Below are positions 12,208 through 23,149 of a stretch of 64,000 bases of DNA, piece after piece; position 1 is the first letter of the stretch, and every line of letters starts with the position of its first letter. This DNA is from Trematomus loennbergii (lineage: Eukaryota; Chordata; Actinopteri; Perciformes; Nototheniidae): the NCBI GenBank assembly GCA_012861695.1, contig JAAOOA010001152.1, positions 85,697-149,696 of the forward strand, read 5' to 3'. The notes beneath the pieces were generated by a model. That model was not told the origin of the DNA and made no database searches. It worked only from the letters and a program-made list of their open reading frames with translations. A program made the position numbers and the translations under genes.

Positions 12208-12270
12208 CTTCACATTTTCCTCAGCTTGGTTCAGCTTCTGCATCTCCCTCTCTTTCAGCTGGACGCTCTC
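12208..12270 (-). CDS. Candidate coiled-coil exon of an unrecognised gene
   Basis: Between an AG acceptor (preceded by a long pyrimidine tract at 12296-12330 read on the minus strand) and a weak donor (AAG then GTTTGA) the frame reads ESVQLKEREMQKLNQAEENV, which looks like a coiled coil. A mini exon near 12466-12490 (SEKKAEIE, donor GTAAAA) could join to it in phase. A donor GAG/GTGAGG just left of the 27-bp minisatellite at about 12837 ends a third open stretch (LWRNMLAE). No family is recognised and the joins are uncertain; this may be the remains of a gene disrupted by minisatellite expansion. Confidence 0.25.
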
Positions 12271-12866
12271 CTTGACCGCCGTTTGACTTTAAACCAGTTA
12301 ATTATAGAAGGAAGAAAGAAAGAATGATTATTATCTGCGAGACTGGAAGGGTTGGCGCCAAATTACAACAATTAAAACTACATTTTGACATGTCGGGTCG
12401 AGCTAAACAGGAGTGTGAAGATGGAAAGACTTATTAGTCATACAGGATGTAGGCTCTTGTTTTACCTCGATCTCAGCCTTCTTTTCTGAAACTGAAATGG
12501 TTTTGCAACAATCAAATCAAACAGAATTACCTCCACAACTATAACCACGATCAGTACTACTGTTTTTGCAAATTTGCAGACAATGGGCCCCTGGGCAGAT
12601 GCAAAATGCCCCAAAACGTATATATGTTTTTTGACTAGTTGTTACGAATCTCTCTGCAAGTTTGCATTTCACAAACAAGAACTTCTCAATAGGATTGGGA
12701 GATAAATGTTAACACTAAAACAGGGAGAGAGGACTGTTACAGGGGTTTCATGTTGTATTTGTTTACAGGAAAAGGTATGGGAAAGCATTTATGTAGCCAT
12801 TGTAGTATTAGTTAAGTAGAAGGATTAGTTCTCCCCTCACCTCCGCCAGCATGTTCCTCCACAGAG

Positions 12867-13264
12867 CAGGCCTCAGGGTGAAGGTCTTGAGAGTAGGCCT
12901 CAGGGTGACGGTCTTGAGAGTAGGTCTCAGGGTGAAGGTCTTGAGAGAAGGCTTCAGGGTGAAGGTCTTGAGAGAAGGCATCAGGGTGAAGGTCTTGAAA
13001 GAAGGCATCAGGGTGAAGATCTAGAGAGAAGGCCTCAGGGTGAAGGTCTTAAAAGAAGGCCTCAGGGTGAAGGTCTTGAGAGCAGGCCTCAGGTTGAAGG
13101 TCTTGAGAGTAGGCCTCAGGGTGAAGGTCTTGAGAGAAGGCATCAGGGTGAAGGTCTTGAAAGAAGGCCTCAGGGTAAAGGTCTTGAAAGAAGGCCTCAG
13201 GGTGAAGGTCTTGAGAGTAGGCCTCAGGGTGAAGGTCCTGAGAGCAGGCCTCAAGGTGAAGGTC
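12867..13264. repeat. 27-bp minisatellite, left boundary of duplication unit A
   Basis: About 14-15 units of the 27-bp motif beginning AGGCCTCAGGGTGAAGGTCT with variable GAGAGT/GAGAGC/GAAAGA ends. Because 27 is a multiple of three and the motif lacks stops in several frames, it gives long open frames on both strands (TFTLRPALK on minus, VKVLRAGLR on plus) that I regard as composition effects. The same array occurs at 37393-37640 at the junction between units A and B. Confidence 0.95.
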
Positions 13265-14859
13265 TCCCTGCACTGCAGGAAGCTGGACTATCCCTTCTCC
13301 TTTTCACAGTCCCAGAAACCCTCCAGGCATACTGAGCGGCAGAACTGATTACAGTCCAGCTCTACTCCACATTGCTTCTCTTGCTGATGTTGTGGTTTTC
13401 TGGCCATTTAACTGACTGCCAGTTTCATACAAAGAGAGGAGCATTTTATTTATATTGAAATACTTAGAAACTCCCTGCTTTAACCAGAAGGTTGGATAGT
13501 GAAGTGTAAGGATCAAGGGTCAATGTCCTCCAACTTGTATTGACCTTGTCGACCTCACCTGAGTGCTCCTGTATTAAAGGAGCTCTCTCTTGCTTTAGAG
13601 AGCCCCCTGTTGATCAAAGCTTGTATGTGCATGGTTCAATAGTCAGGCCTACAGCCACATTGTAACACACAGAGCTAGAATTGGGATGTTTAACCTAAGT
13701 AAAAGTAATAATAATATTTTACGGTGTAGAAAATACGTTAATAAAAAATCATTTAGTGAAAGTCCCTCATGCAAGATTTAACATAAACGTACAAAAGTAT
13801 TAGCATCCAAATGTAATTGAGGTAGAAAAAGTAGAACTACTACTCTCTCCACACAAGCTTATTTCAAAATAACTTGTCATATATATATTATTGAATTATC
13901 ATAATTCTTCCATATTGATTGATCCTCTTATCTTTTATGTTGGCGCTGTCGGAAGAGTTTTAGTTTTTTTTATATACTGCCAAGCAGCTTTTGAATTTCA
14001 CCAACTATTGCTAGTTATAGTTTGTTTTTTTAATTTGAATTGTTTTAAAGTTAACATAGAATTGTGGTAGGATATTTGTCTCTTGAACGTAGAGTAGCAT
14101 AAAACAAAGCAGCAAAATATGGAATTTATGGAAGCACAGTACTTGAAATTAATGTACTTTCACCATAACTAGGCAAACAAAATGGACACATGAGAAAGGT
14201 TGTGTGCAAACACTGCTTTTATTGTTGAAGGACAGATTTATAACAGAAAATAGTTGCATGATATAGAAACACATGTCATTGTCCAAAAAGAAAAGACAAT
14301 CATTATCCCACACCTTGACGTATTGTCCAGATTCAAAACCCCACTGACAGATAATTGAACAGATATGCAGTACGAACATATTTATATAGATTGCATAAGC
14401 CCACTTCTATTATATTATAACGATTTTGACTTTATTTACAAATGAGTACAGAGATTTGATGCTTTAAAATAAACGATTACCTCCACCTATTATGCTTGTA
14501 TTGTTTAGATCAAGTTGTGTTCGTCAGTGCCTAGATATATTCCCTTATGCATTTGTGTAATATTAACAATGAATCAAGTGAATATGCATAAGTTTAATTT
14601 GTCACTCTTAGTGTCAAACACACAAATAATTATTACCTAACTCTGTTTGTTCCCTCAGCTCTTTATGCAGCCTTTTTACGCTTATTTTGGTTTTCTGACC
14701 CGCTAATCATTGTTGGAAAAGTACCCAGAACCTTTAAAAGTACAAACACTTATGTCTTAAAATACTCCACTACAAATAAAAGACAGTTATTTATATTTTT
14801 AATGATATTACACAATGACCCGTTTCAGAATTACAATGACAAGTCCAGAAGTATTATCA

Positions 14860-15220
14860 GCTAAATGTACTTCAAGTATCAAAAGTAAAGGTACTTGTTA
14901 TGCAGAATGGATGTCTTCATTATTATTATACTGTTTGTAAGAGTATTTTAGCATTGATACTTGAAATACTGTGTTGATTAGTACTACAGTACTGCATTAT
15001 ATCATACTGTATCAGCAAATCAAGAGTTTTTATATATACCAAGTAACCAAATGTCAAAATAAATTTAGTTGAATAAAAAGTATGATATTTGCCTCTTAAA
15101 TGCAGTATAGGCATAAAGAAGTGTTAAATGGAAATAGTCAAGTAAAGTACAATTATGTAAAAAAAAAAGGACTTAAGTACAATACTTGAGTAAATGTACT
15201 TAGTTACTTTCCACCACTCC
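14860..15220. repeat. AAGTACTT-type repeat, unit A
   Basis: TACTTCAAGTATCAAAAGTA at the left and ACTTGAGTAAATGTACTTAG then TTACTTTCCACCACT at the right, characteristic of the widespread fish repeat of this type. It lies just 3' of the GIMAP gene; the unit B counterpart is at about 43325-43675. Confidence 0.6.
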
Positions 15221-15362
15221 CGCTAACTCTCATCAAGCTTGTTTCTAGCGTCAACAGAAAGTGGTTTTATTCATAAAGTTGGGATAAACCCACTCTACCT
15301 GCTTATGAACATAGAAGTGCATTGAGCAGCTAAAGAACCAGAAACACGCCCTCAAAAGGTTG

Positions 15363-17107
15363 TTATTTCCTCTTAAAATGACCTTTCCCTTTTTCTATGA
15401 CATAAATTCCTTTTTCCATGACAGCATTATATGACATCTTGACTGCCTCCATCGGTGTTTTAGCTCCCTCTGCTGCCTTAAATCCGATCACTCCACCTAC
15501 CACTCCCCCTGTTACAGCCAACCCTGTTGTAGCTACAACTAAAACTGTTCCAGCAACTCCCAGTCCTCCTCCGCCTACTGCTGCAGTCCCTCTCAATGCT
15601 TTCATCTGTTTCAGGACATTCATGAATCCTCCGGCGTTACGCATGGCTGTGATCACTAGACCAACCATAAATGCAACCCCACAAAAAGCTCCTAACAATG
15701 CTCCTGTTGTTGCACCTGCCAGTTGGATCAACAGCTTCTCAGACACTATGGATTTAGCCTGTTTTCTGATCACTTCCAATGGCCCGTTTCCCGACGACGT
15801 GTCGTGTTTGATGTACTCCTCCACCACTGTGCAAATGTATTTCTCCACTTCTTGAAACACCTCATTGGTGTAGAAGCTTCCATTGTTTTCCTTCACCATA
15901 TTGTCTATTGCGTTGAGCAGTTCCTCCACCTGGACCTGGTTGTTCCTGTATTCTTCCTGCTGGTTGTTCTTCCAGTGATTATCCATGACATGGCAGCGGC
16001 CGCCGCACTTCTTCACCAGAGCGCTCAGATTCTTATTCAGTTTGACAAATTCCTCGATTGTCCTCCCTTCAAGCTGTTCGCCGTGGGTGAAGACAATCAC
16101 AGCATATTTTAAAGCATCTTTGGGAAATACTCGCATATTTTAGTGATGACAGCCTGCTCGTGCTCTGTATATTTCTCCACTTTAAGCACAATGAGAAAAG
16201 CATGAGGCCCAGGAGCGCACTCTGTGATACAACTCACTATCTCCGGCTTCATGTCCTCTTCCGACTTGCATGCGTCAAAGAAACCAGGAGTGTCGATCAA
16301 AGTGAGGCCTCTTCCGTTGACAGTTTTGGTTTCTGCTTGACACTTCCCTGTTCCAGAGTTGGGAGAATGGTTTGGGTGAACAATTCCTCTCCAAATATGG
16401 TGTTTCCTAGGTTGCTTTTCCCTGATCCAGTTTTTCCCAGCAGGACAATCCTTGTTGGAGTTGGACCTAAAGACATAACAATTATGTTCAGTACATTTGT
16501 CTCCTGCTTGTTTGCATTAATTACATTTCAAAAAGTCGCTTTCTCAGGCTTTTCTGGAAACAGTAACCCAAACATAGTGTGCAGTTTAAATAAAAAATGC
16601 TACTTAAAGATTACATGAGGTTGCTCATATCTGCCATGATGTAAGTGGGGAATCAACCTGCATATTTATCTATAACAAGGTGATAAGGTTATCACAGCAG
16701 TCAATAAAACGAATACATCTACAGACCTTCACCCTCATTTGCTCCTCTGGGTATTGCCACAGTAATAACTGTTACATGTCTGATATGTGTAATAGGTAAT
16801 GTAAAGCGCTTTGAGCACTTGGAAAATCGCTCCAATAAATTAAATGAATTATTATTATCTATTTATTTTGTGCATAATTTGCAGAAACTGAGTCATTTGC
16901 TAACACATGAACTTATGAACATCTTACCACTAAAGTTTGAGTTTCACAAATGCTTAGTTTAGTTACCAGTGAAGAAAAACATGCCGCAGTACTGAATTCC
17001 AATTCTTTGCTTCATCTGTCATGATATATTTACTCACCTTGTTCATGCTGGTTCATCCTCATTGTGAATCCTTTGAGTTGGGAAGCTTCCTGGGCAGACT
17101 TGAAGGC
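15363..17107 (-). CDS. GIMAP-family (AIG1) GTPase, unit A, frameshifted
   Basis: Immune-associated nucleotide-binding GTPase; family members are membrane-anchored septin-like GTPases of lymphocytes. Exon 17107-17038 carries the likely start MRMNQHEQ and donor GTGAGT; exon 16466-15363 carries the rest to the stop. Visible motifs are G1 LLGKTGSGKSN, G3 LIDTPGFFD and the GIMAP-type G4 VIVFTHGEQL. A C-terminal Gly/Ala/Val-rich hydrophobic part (GAFCGVAFMVGLVI, then GLAVTGGVVGGVIGF) suggests membrane insertion, ending KGHFKRK. Two frameshifts: a missing base after GEELFT (unit B has the base) and a missing A in FPKDALKY near 16112 (missing in both units). Corrected length would be about 375 residues. 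The exon before the ATG is open in frame (AFKSAQEASQLKGF), so the transcript could begin upstream or be joined to the macrodomain gene, whose stop lies only about 220 bp upstream at 17324. Confidence 0.8.
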
Positions 17108-17136
17108 CTGCAGAGACAAGGAAGACAAAATGTTTA

Positions 17137-17187
17137 ATATATGTACAGTATATTATATATACTATGTTTAATATGTATATATATATA
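17137..17187. repeat. TA-rich microsatellite
   Basis: ATATATGTACAGTATATTAT followed by a TATATATAT run, between the GIMAP exon and the macrodomain gene. The unit B copy (about 45600-45660) differs in length, as expected for a simple repeat. Confidence 0.7.
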
Positions 17188-17323
17188 AAATGTAAGCTTG
17201 TGTTTATTGCTCAATGGTTTAAGAAATACATGTCATTATACTGATTAACAATAATTGACTGTGAGATGTACATTTCACCATTTCGTATAAACATGTGGGA
17301 TTTCGAAAAATATTTTTGACACA

Positions 17324-20300
17324 CTAAATAGAGCAAGTTTTTTTAGACAATTGTTGCCCTGTTTGCATCCTGTTTAAAGTAAAAATGATTTCCATTGCCT
17401 CCAAAGAATCTTCGTCTTCGGGGTGGATGACGATGCGGACAAGGAGAGGTTTCGCGCTGGCTCGGTTCTGTTCAAAAGCATAAACTTCTTCCAGGACAAC
17501 CCTCGCTACCAGGCTGTCAGGGAAACGCAGGGCAATCCCTGCCCCGAGTACAGGGAGGGCAACTGATCCAAACCCTCTATCCTCACAGGAAGTTAGGATG
17601 TTGTTAATGCCCATTCTCAGAACCTGAAAAGGACAGACAGTAATATTAAGGGTAAACAAAAGACATACTGATTCATGGTGTGGGAAACTGAAAAAAAAAT
17701 GACAATGGAAAAGGCTTCTCTGTTTCACCTCACTGCAGCTCCATCCGGATCCTCGTTCCATGGAGCGAGGTTGAGGAAAATGACTGCATTAGATTGAAGT
17801 CCAGCTAGAGCCTCCACCAGGACTATGTCACCAGGAAACGTTTCTTCATCTGCTTCCTTTCTAAACCTTGCAGTCAGCTGGTTTCCAAAATGTTGGAACA
17901 AAGTGTTTCCAACACGGGTAGAAAGAGGATCATGAAAAACCATGGGCGATACCAGGGCATCCACCTGAGAGGAGAGCAGAAGATGTTTTTTCTCATTGAA
18001 TGTATTACTTATGGTGTTTATATGCATTTATGCTTTAAACATTTTTAAGGTTGCAACTATTCTCCCAATAACCTATTTTTGACAGCTTGCCAGAAACCGT
18101 TGTGCTAATCGTCACAAAATTGTATCAAAAACCAGAATTGAAACATTTTCTTAAAATCACAGCTTACTCTCTTACCTGTTGGGTCTCGATTGTTCCCTGA
18201 ATGATCTCTAGATGGACACCCCCTCCAGGAGCTCCAGCAGTGGCTCCTCTTGCTCCATCTTGGCCAGAAGCATCCATCTGGAACCCCAGATCACTTGGTG
18301 CCCTGTTTTCAGTACTTGTCTGGTACATCACCTCTACTCTGTTATCAATGGAGAGTCTATCTTGAACAAGGGAGTCCAGAATTGGCCCCAGCCTGTTCCT
18401 TACCTCAGTCACTTTGCTGGATGGACCTTCCAGCACCACCATGGGCCGAGAGGAAGATGTTAAAGGATTAAAGGTAACCCCTGAATGATCTAAACCATGC
18501 AGCTGCAGCAATGCTGGTAACTCATGCATTAACTCTTCAAAAGGCAGATCGACTACACTTTGCACACTAGACTGATCCAAAATAAACTGTATGACAACTT
18601 CATTTAGCTCTTCAACCTCTTTGGTGTGGCCCAGTAAGCACACACTGCCGTCAGAGCCAAATACGACCTGAGCTCTGTGTTGCACTTGGTTCATCCTTTG
18701 TCTTAGACTTAAGCTTTTCCTGAAGCTCAGATGGCACAGCAGAGCAGTAGGAACATCAATCTTGACTTCCTTAATCTCACATTGCAGTGCCTTTTCTGTT
18801 TCAACAATAATATTGGCAGAAGGGGATAAGAAACGTAGCTCTGTGTCTCGTAACTCTACTTCCACCTTGCCAGCAACCCCTAAAAAGTCCCCTAGCACAC
18901 CAGGACCATTATAAGCCTTCTTTAGAAAGGCCAACAAATGTGGGCTCATGTCAGAAACTGTCCTTTCGAACACCAACTTCTCCTGATCAGAGATCCAATC
19001 TTTAGCCTTAAGAATATCCTCGACAGAGCCTTCCAAATGCAACTGACCTGGAGCTCCCTGTGTGACCTTCACTCCTGGAAAGTCTTTTTGCAAAGTGTGC
19101 TCAATCTCTTTCCACAGGAGGCGAAGCTTAGCCTCGCCCAGTCGACAAATGCAAGTTTCCCTCTCAAGTAACCGTGGCCTTTGTTTACCAAGCAAGGCTT
19201 CTACATCCATCAACTTGGCGTTCACCTGAGAACGCTGCCCAACAACAACAGCCATCCCATTCTCGCTGTAGACCTTAACGTCATTGGTGGTCTGAAGAGA
19301 GTTCCTGGACTCAAGCAAAGCTACAACTTTGTGAGGGTCCACCTCACAGTGGCACAGGTAGCCATCAAAGTGTTTGTCAACCTCCACTTTCCAATCTCTA
19401 ATATCATTTCATCATCAGGTTGAGTTGAAAAGCTAACTAAAACCCTCCCTTCCTCTGGATACAACTGAGCAGAGCAAGACAATGAGGCAAGTTCTTTCTC
19501 TAATCTTTTCCAAGCTGTGGGACATTCCTTTAGGTAACGAAGGAGGAAAGTATTTTGTTGTAGTTCGTATTTTTCACCACTTGATGGAGGGATTGAGACA
19601 GGAATCGACTGTGGGCTCTGTGTTGAAAAAGAAATTCAAATATTGCAGTGGACTGTTGTCATATACATTTAAACACTTTTACTTATATGGTCATATCTAC
19701 AAATGTAGAAGTAGTAACTTCATTAAGTGGGAGACTATAAATAGAAAAAAAAAAATACCTGTACCGGGGCTGTAATATTCTTGTTTGGAGAGGATGTGTG
19801 AAGTTCAAGGCCGTCTCGGACAGTGAGCACCAGATCCTCCACATCATGAACAGACTTTTTCAGGACTGCCTGCTGGTCTAAGAAATCAAATGTGACATGA
19901 GTTATTGTGAGGTTAGAGGGAAAGAAGTTGCTTGATTAACAAACAAAGAAAATATGCATTTTCTTTGATGACACTAGGAAAATAGGGATGAGGGTTGTAT
20001 TAGTTTTTGCTTTATCCTCTAGTTTATTTACCTACATACATACTCTCCTCATTCTCCAACTTCTTTTATGTTAAAAGCTGAAAGTGAACTATTATTTTGC
20101 CATATGAGAAAGTAAAAATTGAACTTAATATATAATAATATGTGTATATTTTGTAGATGTATGTCTTAAAGGTCCCATGTCATGCTTTTCCGGTTATTAC
20201 TCGTCCCCTTGTGTGTTATGAAGGTTTTTCTGCATGTAAACAGTCTGCAAAGTCACAAACCCTCAAAGTACACCCTGTAGCGAGTAAAACTCTAACACAG

Positions 20301-22187
20301 AAAAGACCTGTCTATGCTGCCCCAGAACGCCTCGTTGGAGATTTCTCTTTTTCCATTGTTTTCTTCCTGGGTACAGTGACGTGCCCATACCCAAATGGCC
20401 GTTTAGGACAGAGAGTGAATACACATACTATACAGAGATGCTGTATGAGAAACCAATGTGAGTTTGGAAAATTGCACAATATAAATCTATTCTAGTATAC
20501 CTCAACAATGGAATTATGATCAGTAGAAATGGCCATGACATGGGACCTTTAACTTCCTGCAACATAAACTATTGGTAACACGTTTTGTTTAAATATCAGG
20601 TTTATGTTTGAATATGTTTTCTTATTTAATGTGTTTTTAATTGTAATGTAGGCAGCAATTTTAACTTTCTACAGGACACTTTTTTCTCCGTGGTAGAGAA
20701 TAAAATAACCTTTACTTTAAGTTGATCCCGCTCCAACACAGTGTGTTCTAATAATACAGTATCTCAACATGACTGATAATGACAACAAAATAATATAGTT
20801 TGAGGCGTAAAGTACCTAAGTACATTTACTCAAGTACTACTTAGGTAACATGTTGAGGTACTTTACATGAGTATCTCCATTTTCAGATACTTTGTACCTC
20901 TACACCACTACATTTCAGAGTTAAATTGTGTACTTTTACTCCATTACATTTATTAAATACTATTAGTTACTTTACAGATTTGGATTAATGATGTGAAATA
21001 TAATCAAGTCTTAATTCAGACTTTAGTTACACCGGGAGTACATTCACAAGCTACCCTGCAGTATACAAAGTCATTAAAACTAGCTGCACCTTTACCAGCT
21101 TTGATAACCCTTTAATGCATCAATAAGTTATTCAAGACATGATATATATTATTCTGAAATGGACCAATCTGCATAATTAGTACTTATTAGTACTTTAAGT
21201 GTATTGTGATACTAACACTTTTGTAATTTTACTTGAGTAACATTTTGAATGCAGGACTTTGACTGTAACAGAGTATTCCTACACGCTGGTACTTCTACTT
21301 TTACCACCTTATATATTTATATTTAAGGCTTTACTGATGTGCCACAATAATGTCAACAAATGTTATTGAGTTAAAATATAAATATTGTGGCTTTCCAAGT
21401 TAACATTAATTGATATGACTGCGATTAAATCAGCATATACTTCTGCCAGGGGATGCCACCCCTGAAATTCTCCTGTCACCCTCTTGCCACCCCATGAATA
21501 TTGTTTCTAGATCCGCCCCTGCACCTCTGATATAGACAACAGCTGGTTCTAATTTAATAGCCAGCTAGTCCAGAGTTCAAATATGAATTGTACACGTTTT
21601 TTCAGATGATTACTGGTCCAAATTGTTCATATCGGTATGAATCATTTTAACAACGTTCAACATATTCGGACGCGCACGCGCACCAACCTCATAATGGCAG
21701 AAGTCATGAAGGTCTTAAGTTTCGCTTTCGGGAAAATTAAACTCAGGGGTTTCCCTGTTTACGTTCGGATCTGGAATCAATGTTGAATCCGTGTGATCAT
21801 ATTATATGAGTCATATTATATGTGACATATGTTTACTCTCGACAGTAAATATCATTTTATTATAAAGGTAAATTAAATTAAATCAATGAGTTGACGCAGT
21901 TATGGACTATTTTATAGTTTAAACATAGGCTGCTTCTAACAGAACAGACATCTGACCGTGATATATAATTGAAAACATGACTGATAAGCATTGTGCTGTG
22001 TTCATGGCCTACCTTCCTGATTTTCAAAAGAAATGCTGTAAATTTGATCGGTCACTTTCCGCAGAGATCCGCAGTCTCCTCCGCCTGATCTGCGCCGAAC
22101 ACGGAAATAATTCACTATTTTCTTCATCTGATCCTGAAGAAGGCTCTGGCACTCAAAGAAAACCGGATATTGGTAAAAATCATCCAT
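17324..22187 (-). CDS. DTX3L/PARP14-like protein with a single C-terminal macrodomain, unit A
   Basis: Minus-strand exons: 22187-22013, 19877-19759, 19617-18176, 17964-17729 and 17623-17324, with consistent GT/AG sites and phases. Exons 1-2 encode an N-terminus like that of DTX3L/PARP14 (YFRVRRRSGGGDCG, then QQAVLKKSVHDVEDLVLTVR), probably RRM-like. Exon 3 is a long KH-like region (VDKHFDGYLCHCEVDPHKVV; VTQGAPGQLHLEGSVEDILK). Exons 4-5 form a divergent macrodomain (VDALVSPMVFHDPLSTRVGN, GFGSVALPVLGAGIALRFPD, RIVIHPEDEDSLEAM) ending TCSI. No ADP-ribosyltransferase domain follows. Corrected length is about 755 residues. Inferred role: interferon-linked, ADP-ribose-related antiviral defence or scaffold. 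Frame problems: a missing base near 19400 (also in unit B) and one missing G at the exon 4 donor (GTGAG versus GTGGAG in unit B). The 5' flank is cut off by a 10.7-kb transposon 8 bp upstream of the ATG. Confidence 0.75.
20166..20552. mobile_element. TTAA-flanked MITE in intron 1 of the macrodomain gene, unit A
   Basis: TTAA target duplications bracket inverted ends AGGTCCCATGTCATGC (left) and GCCATGACATGGGACCT (right). The body is about 380 bp with no transposase. TTAA targets fit piggyBac or Kolobok elements. The identical insertion at 48627-49013 shows that it predates the segmental duplication. Confidence 0.85.
20805..21310. repeat. AAGTACTT-type repeat in intron 1, unit A
   Basis: AAGTACCTAAGTACATTTAC and TTTACTTGAGTAACATTTTG motifs mark both ends of a roughly 500-bp block typical of fish genomes. 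The same block is at 49265-49765 in unit B, so it predates the duplication. Confidence 0.65.
21447..21521. mobile_element. Short hAT-end remnant, unit A
   Basis: CAGGGGATGCCACCCC at one end and AGATCCGCCCCTG at the other resemble CAGGGG-type hAT termini of fish. No clear target duplication. Shared with unit B (49906-49980). Confidence 0.45.
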
Positions 22188-22489
22188 AGTTTACCAGGGT
22201 TGCCAACTCTCACGCATCTGGCGTGTGACACACGCTTTCACTCTCAATCTCACGCTCTCACGCTGCCCAAACTATTCTCACGCCAAAAACAAGAATACGA
22301 AGACTAGAAACGGTTTTGAAAACTTTTGTCACGTAGTGATCGTCTTCTCAATAGAACATTGTAGTGCCGAGAGAAGGGAGACGGAGGCGGTGCATCGGAG
22401 GTGCAAATCTGGCTTTATTGAGGAGCAGAAATACACATGCTGTCGGGTCGAGCCGAGAAGAGTAAGAAAAGAGAAAGTGAAGGGACACA

Positions 22490-22790
22490 CACTAGCCTCA
22501 TCTCAATACCCCTTCTCGACTCCTCTCTTCCCTCTCCTCCGGGACTTGACCCAGGGTCCTTCTCAGGTCGACTATTTTCATTTCCTCGGTCCTTGGTCCT
22601 CGGTATCACCGGAAGTTGATTTGTCTGAGCCATCTTGAGTAGCGTCCCATGGCTCTTATTTCTGCCGGAGGACCGAGGATCGAGGAGCGAGGAGCGATAA
22701 TGAAGGAGCGATAACCGAGGAACCACCAGACCATCCTCCGGAAATCCTCAGATACTCTCCCCGCCCCCTTACTGTGTATCGCTCACTGAT
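22490..22790. repeat. Terminal-like block L1 of a GC-rich transposon family
   Basis: Begins CTAGCCTCATCTCAATACCC then CTTCTCGACTCCTC, followed by many CTCCTCGG/GAGGACCGAGG motifs. Its first part is the inverse of the right block ending at about 26871 (GTATTGAGACGAGGCTATG). Related blocks recur at 25690, 25936, 26640, 26872 and 31190. Confidence 0.55.
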
Positions 22791-23149
22791 TGGACGATGC
22801 AGCGCATGCACTGATCTGATGCTTCTTGACATGAGAGCAGAGTTTCCCAGCGGAGTGAAGAAAACACATGAAACTCACGAGACTCACTCCTCAGTTTATA
22901 CTGTGTTTGTTTCAATGAATGCATCATTCAGTTACAAATATGGGATATATCTGAACAACAAAGTGGTCAAAAATTATTTTATTAATTTATTGGAAACATT
23001 TTCATGATCGCTTTTCGTTTTACATTTTCATTTATTGTCATTTCATTCAGTCAGTCATTAAGTGCTATTTAACATGTTAATTTGCTACATATCCACACAA
23101 ACTAAGTGTGCAATCCAATGAATGTAATCTAACTGGGTTTTGATCAAGC

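Noticed and set aside
12867..13264. Regular repeats that could be mistaken for a CRISPR array
   Set aside because: Units are contiguous 27-bp copies without unique spacers, in a eukaryotic context; it is a minisatellite.
15418..16112. Plus-strand frames of 145 and 129 codons opposite the GIMAP exon
   Set aside because: Shadow frames antisense to a well-supported GTPase exon.
18212..19423. Plus-strand frames opposite the macrodomain gene's long exon
   Set aside because: Antisense shadows; the minus-strand exon has homology-like motifs and splice sites.
20157..20495. 112-codon plus-strand frame, conserved at 48618-48956
   Set aside because: It lies within the TTAA-flanked MITE; conservation is explained by the segmental duplication.
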